This document shows, piece after piece, positions 60,401 through 64,000 of a stretch of 64,000 nt of DNA. Location of the stretch: contig SIJG01000102.1 in the NCBI GenBank assembly GCA_023374025.1, positions 1 to 64,000 of the forward strand. Reading direction: 5' to 3'. Made by a program: the position numbers and the translations under genes. Within the stretch, counting starts at the first letter, position 1. The number at the start of each line of letters is the position of its first letter. Source of the DNA: Heterodera schachtii (taxonomy: Eukaryota; Nematoda; Chromadorea; Rhabditida; Heteroderidae). The notes under the pieces were generated by a model. That model was not told where the DNA came from. It saw only the letters and a list, made by a program, of their open reading frames with translations, and made no database searches.

Positions 60401-61450
60401 TTTGGGAGAATTAGTATTTCAGTTTACAACAAGCGCAAAGCCAAGCAAAAAAAAATTCGCAAAATTTTTCAGCGATTTTTGGAAAAATTTTTTTTGCAAA
60501 TCTTATTGTTAGTAATTCACCATAAAATTTTTCAAAACTTTTTTTTTAATTTCGCCGCCGAAAATTTTTAGAAAATTTTTCAAAAATTGCAGGTTTGTAA
60601 ATTTAAATTAAAAAAAAAAAATTTCGGCAGCGAAATTATTTCCCCGGCGAAACTTTGGGGTGCACCCGTTTTCCGCCCCCCACATTCCACCCCATTTTGC
60701 TTAAAGAAGCCGTGGTCAGTGCAACAAATCGAAGGCGTCGCATGGAATGCCGTGCCGACGTACAAAATTTGTGGCCAAGGGCCCCTGAACGTTTTGCTGT
60801 GCTTCAAAGAGTTCAACTGCAAGCTGCGCAGAGTGGATTTTTTAAAGACTAACTCTAAACATGGAATAATGAAGAATAAGAGGATGGTAAGTCAGCAGTG
60901 TTTTTAGGAAAAATATAATTTTTTTTATTCAATGCAAAAATCGAGAGTTGGACAAAGTGTCACCGCCGAAAATGTCACCAGACATTATGTCACCGCAAAA
61001 AAAAATTTAAATTTATTTTTTTGAAAAACTTATTGAAAAAATTTTTTTTCTGAATTCCCAGAAAATAAAAACAAAAAAAAATTAGAATTTTTTTTTTGAT
61101 TCTTCTTAATAATTTTTTTTTTCGAATTAGACTATGTAACCGAAAATTTAAAAAAGGCGACATCGTTATGTCGCGGCGACGTTCCCTCCTCATTGGGAGT
61201 TCTGAGTTGTTTGGAGCGGAATATTTATTAGGTATTTTAATTAAACTGTGAAATGCAAATCTTCGATGGATTACACAATTTTGCATTTTTCCCGGCAATT
61301 TTAAAGCTTGCCAAATTCATCGCTCCGTCCGCCGAGCACATTAAGCGTAAGGCTCAAGAATTGGGGGAAGCGCTGCGCAACACTCAACAAATTAAGCGCA
61401 CGGGTGGAAAGAAGAAGAAGTATAAGAAGAAGCCAAAGCTTGAAACTTGA
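57428..61450 (+). CDS. Unrecognised nuclear-type protein, tandem copy B
   Basis: Exons 57428-57712, 58085-58222, 58636-58818, 60287-60367, 60707-60886 and 61307-61450 mirror copy A exon by exon, all phase 0. The protein keeps the acidic start, the VVVPYGTVFNLC and CMTACKMLINGK segments, PLPLFVPLRDRKM, GPAEFERVVVGLY, IEGVAWNAVPTYKI and FIAPSAEHIKRKAQELGEAL, and ends in GGKKKKYKKKPKLET. Differences from copy A are mainly single residues plus small in-frame changes in the acidic and lysine-rich parts. Intron 3 is about 1.2 kb longer because a nested pair of mobile elements (58966-60204) entered it after duplication. No frameshift or stop is seen, so both copies may be functional. Confidence 0.7.
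58243..58578. mobile_element. AAGGGCGTAGCCA element in intron 2 of copy B
   Basis: Same ends and position as 54145-54417, about 60 bases longer through small internal additions near 58300-58450. Confidence 0.78.
58966..60204. mobile_element. Insertion specific to copy B, word CAACTCGTAC, with nested element
   Basis: Ends GGGTCAATGACAACTCGTAC and its near inverse (GTACGAGTTGTCATGACACC). Flanks GCAATCTG (58958-58965) and GCAATCGG (60205-60212). Copy A has an uninterrupted TGCAATCTGAGCGC at the same point (near 54779), which gives the empty site. CAACTCGTAC is iterated two or three times at each end. Confidence 0.92.
59187..60073. mobile_element. Element nested inside 58966-60204, word AAACCGCCNNNTGGGCGTTTCC
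   Basis: Arms GTGCTGGGTCGTTTCC and GGAAACGACCTAGCAC, flanked by GTTTTTCTA at 59178-59186 and 60074-60082. GGGCGTTTCCTAAAAACCGC is iterated three times per arm. The core has TTGGTATCAATCAATAGC and related strings found in the CGG-type elements. Confidence 0.9.
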
Positions 61451-61700
61451 TCATTTTGTTTTTCCATTCGATCGGTTTAGCATTTGCCAGGAGACACAAT
61501 TACGAACAAATTAATGAATATACTGTAATTGGAAAGATTGGTATACTTATTTATTCACTTATACGCAGTATTTAAAAGCAATTCTCCTGCTGCATATTAT
61601 CTTTTAATTTTGGATACATATTGTTCAGATTTCGCTGAATCTATCCCTTCCTTTGTCCTTTTTTTGCTCATCCCTTTTTTCTCGACCCCCCCCCCCCCAG

Positions 61701-61738
61701 TTGAATGCGTCAAGTTCAAGCAGTATAACTCCAGCAAT
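61701..61738 (+). pseudogene. Fragment resembling the last CHD exon
   Basis: TTGAATGCGTCAAGTTCAAG and the next 18 bases match CHD exon 46 at 51701-51741 apart from one 3-base gap and about three substitutions. It is preceded by a pyrimidine tract ending CAG. Copy A has a shorter remnant (TTGAATGCGTCA) at 56677-56688 after an identical tract. Confidence 0.55.
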
Positions 61739-61963
61739 TTAATTGGTTAAGTTGAATATCTACAATTTTATAGGGAATTTAAAAAGTTAAAGGTCACAAA
61801 GTAAAATTTTAGCTTATTAAAAATTAGGATATATCACTCCAAAGTGCGAGAGAAGATGAAAAGAAAAAGAGACAGAGAGATAGTACATGTCTTTCTCTGT
61901 ATAGCTTTGTAGGCATTTTGTTTTTACGCCAAAGACAAATTTTTACCGCTTTTTTTTTGGCTA

Positions 61964-62115
61964 CCCGACATTTGAGGACTTGACATTTGAGGACCCGACT
62001 TTTGAGGACCCGACTTTTGAGGACCCGACATTTGAGGATTTGACATTTGAGGACCCGACATTTGCGGATATTCCCGACATTTGAAGACCCGACTTTTGAG
62101 GACCCGACATTTGAG
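61964..62115 (+). repeat. Tandem repeat of CCCGACATTTGAGGA
   Basis: About ten units of 15 bases, ACATTTGAGGACCCG or ACTTTTGAGGACCCG, with small changes. No gene nearby. Confidence 0.88.
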
Positions 62116-62783
62116 GATATACACAATTTCAAAAAAAATAAATGAAATTAAATCATTATAAAAAAGAGAAAAGGCCTTTCCCAAGGGCCAACGGGTGCAA
62201 TGTATCAAAAAGCATTAAGAACAACCGAAGAATTTAAATATTTGACAGCACAAATAATGATTTCAAATTTATGGAGATTAACAGCCTTTTTCTTTCTTAA
62301 TGATTACAAGTCATCCTAATATTCAATTTGCTCAGACTAACAGCAATTGAACAGGATATAAATTATACCAGCTGGGAAGCTCCTGTCAATCTTTGGTCAT
62401 TTTGGATCGCATTTAACACAAAAAGTTTGTAAATTAAAATGTATTTAAAGAGAATTTTTTTGCCTTTCCCCACAAAAAAATGCCATTCATTAGTGATGTG
62501 AAAATCTTTCACTCCAAAAAGGTGAAAGCGAAATTAAGCCCTGCTGCTGGAAACTGGAAGTCGTCATAAATCGAAAATTTTTGAAAAAATAAAAATATAG
62601 TAAAATTTTAATAATTCATTGGTTTTCATGAAATTATTCTAATGCGATTTGTTAACAGATTTTGAGCAAATTTTTTCAAGAAAATATGCATTTTTAGGGT
62701 CAGGCTGTTTTTATTTTTTTATAAAGTAGCCCTAAATAAAAATGTTCTGAGAAAATATTTTGGGCTTCTCTCGCCATAATAAC

Positions 62784-63468
62784 TAGGGTTGTAAATTATA
62801 TGGACTAAAAAACGCTAAATATGGACATAAAATATGGACTAAAAAGCCCGAAATATGGACTAAAAAGCTCGAAAATGGCCAAATATGGACCAAAATATGG
62901 ACTAAAAACTGCCAAAATCTATGTTTTAAACCCTTAAAAATTCCAAAAAGATTTATATATTCAATATTTGCTTAAATAAACTTAAAAAATACAATAAACA
63001 ACCAAAAAATGAATTTAAAAACATAGAAATGAAAATTTTTATGAAATTCTAGCTTCACAATTGCAAACCAAATACGTCTCAAAATTTTTGTAATAATCTC
63101 ATTCTGTTGCCAGTAAAAATTTTCGGAAGCGAAAAAAATACCTAAAAAAATTCCGAAATTTCGAAAAAATCTCCTTTTTAGAAGTGTATTTTTTAAAATT
63201 TCCAAAAAAGTCATCTTTAGGGGTGTATTTTTCGCTTTTTTGCATTTTTCTTGTAAAAATTTGCCAAAAATGGCCAAAATATGGATTAAAAACGCAAAAA
63301 TGGCGAAATATGGATTTATTCCCGAAAACCCCCAAAATATGGATTTATATGGACTAAAAACCTTCACCAAATCAAAAAATTTTAATGCAGAAATGCTATT
63401 TTTGAGCCCCTTTCTTCATAGCATATGCGCAGAAAAAATATGTTAATCCATATAAATTCCGGGCTCTG
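62784..63468. mobile_element. TAGGG-type (hAT-like) element, word AAATATGGACTAAAA
   Basis: Left TAGGGTTGTAAATTATATGG, right ATATAAATTCCGGGCTCTG. AAATATGGAC(T/A)AAAA is iterated about ten times near both ends. The core has TTAGGGGTGTATTTTTCG followed by TTTGCATTTTTC. Flanking 8-mers do not match. Confidence 0.72.
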
Positions 63469-63736
63469 TTCTAAAAACAAATCTTGTCTCTGTATGTTTT
63501 TTTCCTTTCTCGAATACTCATTCAATCCGCTCTCCTTTCTTCAGGACAATAATTAATGACTCTGATATTAAAAAGTATTATAAATTCATTCTTATTTGGA
63601 CTTGTGGTCCTAACAATGATTCCACATGTTAATAGAAAAAAGGGGATCTTCATGAATTACCAAAACCACAAGTACTATTTAATGAAGTAGTTAATCTTAA
63701 ATTGTTTTTGAATATGAAACTTTCCAATATAATCAA

Positions 63737-64000
63737 TAGGGCTGCTAATTTTATGTAAGAAAAATCGCGAATTATGTAAATAAAATATGTATAAAAAATG
63801 CTAAAATATGTATGAAATATGTACAAAAACCCCCAAATATGTACTAAAATATGTAAATAAAATTTTTTTTCATGGTTATTTTTTGGAAAAAAAATCTTTG
63901 TAAAAAATGAAATAGGCACAAAATGTCATAAAAATGACAAAAATAGTCTTAGAATTACATTTTAATATTTCAAAATTAATTTTTGATATATAATTTTTTG
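63737..64000. mobile_element. TAGGG-type element cut by window end, word AAAATATGTA
   Basis: Left terminus TAGGGCTGCTAATTTTATGT. AAATATGTA words are iterated over about 120 bases. The right half lies outside the window. Confidence 0.6.

Larger units (their letters stand above)
61451..64000. other. Gene-free right end of the window
   Basis: Apart from the repeats and elements listed, 62120-62780 and 63470-63736 contain only AT-rich sequence; I see no exon-like composition or splice pattern on either strand. Confidence 0.6.

Noticed and set aside
61964..62115. CRISPR-like array
   Set aside because: Units are contiguous with no unique spacers and the DNA is animal nuclear.

Overview
The window is animal nuclear DNA, most likely from a nematode. 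Exons are short and relatively GC-rich. They are separated by very AT-rich introns with GT-AG borders and several GC-AG borders, and no operon-like prokaryotic organisation is present. A plant-parasitic (tylenchid, possibly cyst) nematode would fit the splice style and repeat load, but that is inference; no species-diagnostic sequence was recognised.

Layout, all genes on the + strand. (1) 713-8326: 3' part of an LSM14 / CAR-1 / Trailer hitch gene, a P-body RNA-binding translational repressor. The end of the LSm domain, the FDF, FFD and TFG boxes and a Gly/Gln/His-rich tail are visible; the first LSm exons lie left of the window. (2) 8327-14281: intergenic DNA made largely of nested inverted-repeat elements and pyrimidine-rich tandem repeats. 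(3) 14282-52291: a complete CHD6-9 class remodeller (Kismet / CHD7 / C. elegans chd-7 type), about 46 exons and roughly 4,350 residues. Its order is a Gln/Ala/Gly-rich N-terminus, acidic and KE-rich region, tandem chromodomains, SNF2 ATPase, SANT/SLIDE-like region, BRK domain and low-complexity C-terminus. (4) 53467-61450: a tandem duplication of a six-exon gene of unrecognised family, with acidic start and basic tail. (5) 61451-64000: no gene seen; tandem repeats and transposon-like elements.

The most unusual content is non-coding. More than two dozen short inverted-repeat elements sit between genes and in introns, many with 8-bp target duplications readable by eye. They fall into groups with shared terminal bases and shared AT-rich cores. 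Each family carries its own short word, iterated many times near both ends and different from family to family (for example ACACAGCC, ACTCAGCC, ATATCGCC, AAATAGTGA, TGCCTATTTT). The same core appears with different words, as if the word had been exchanged throughout the element. I regard this as the best candidate for an undescribed system: short DNA elements with a fixed core and a replaceable iterated recognition word, plausibly co-evolving with a transposase or host DNA-binding factor.

Two technical points affect the gene models. At least three, probably four, CHD introns use GC-AG borders. Several CHD exons read cleanly only if one extra base is skipped, always in the same direction, which suggests assembly insertions.
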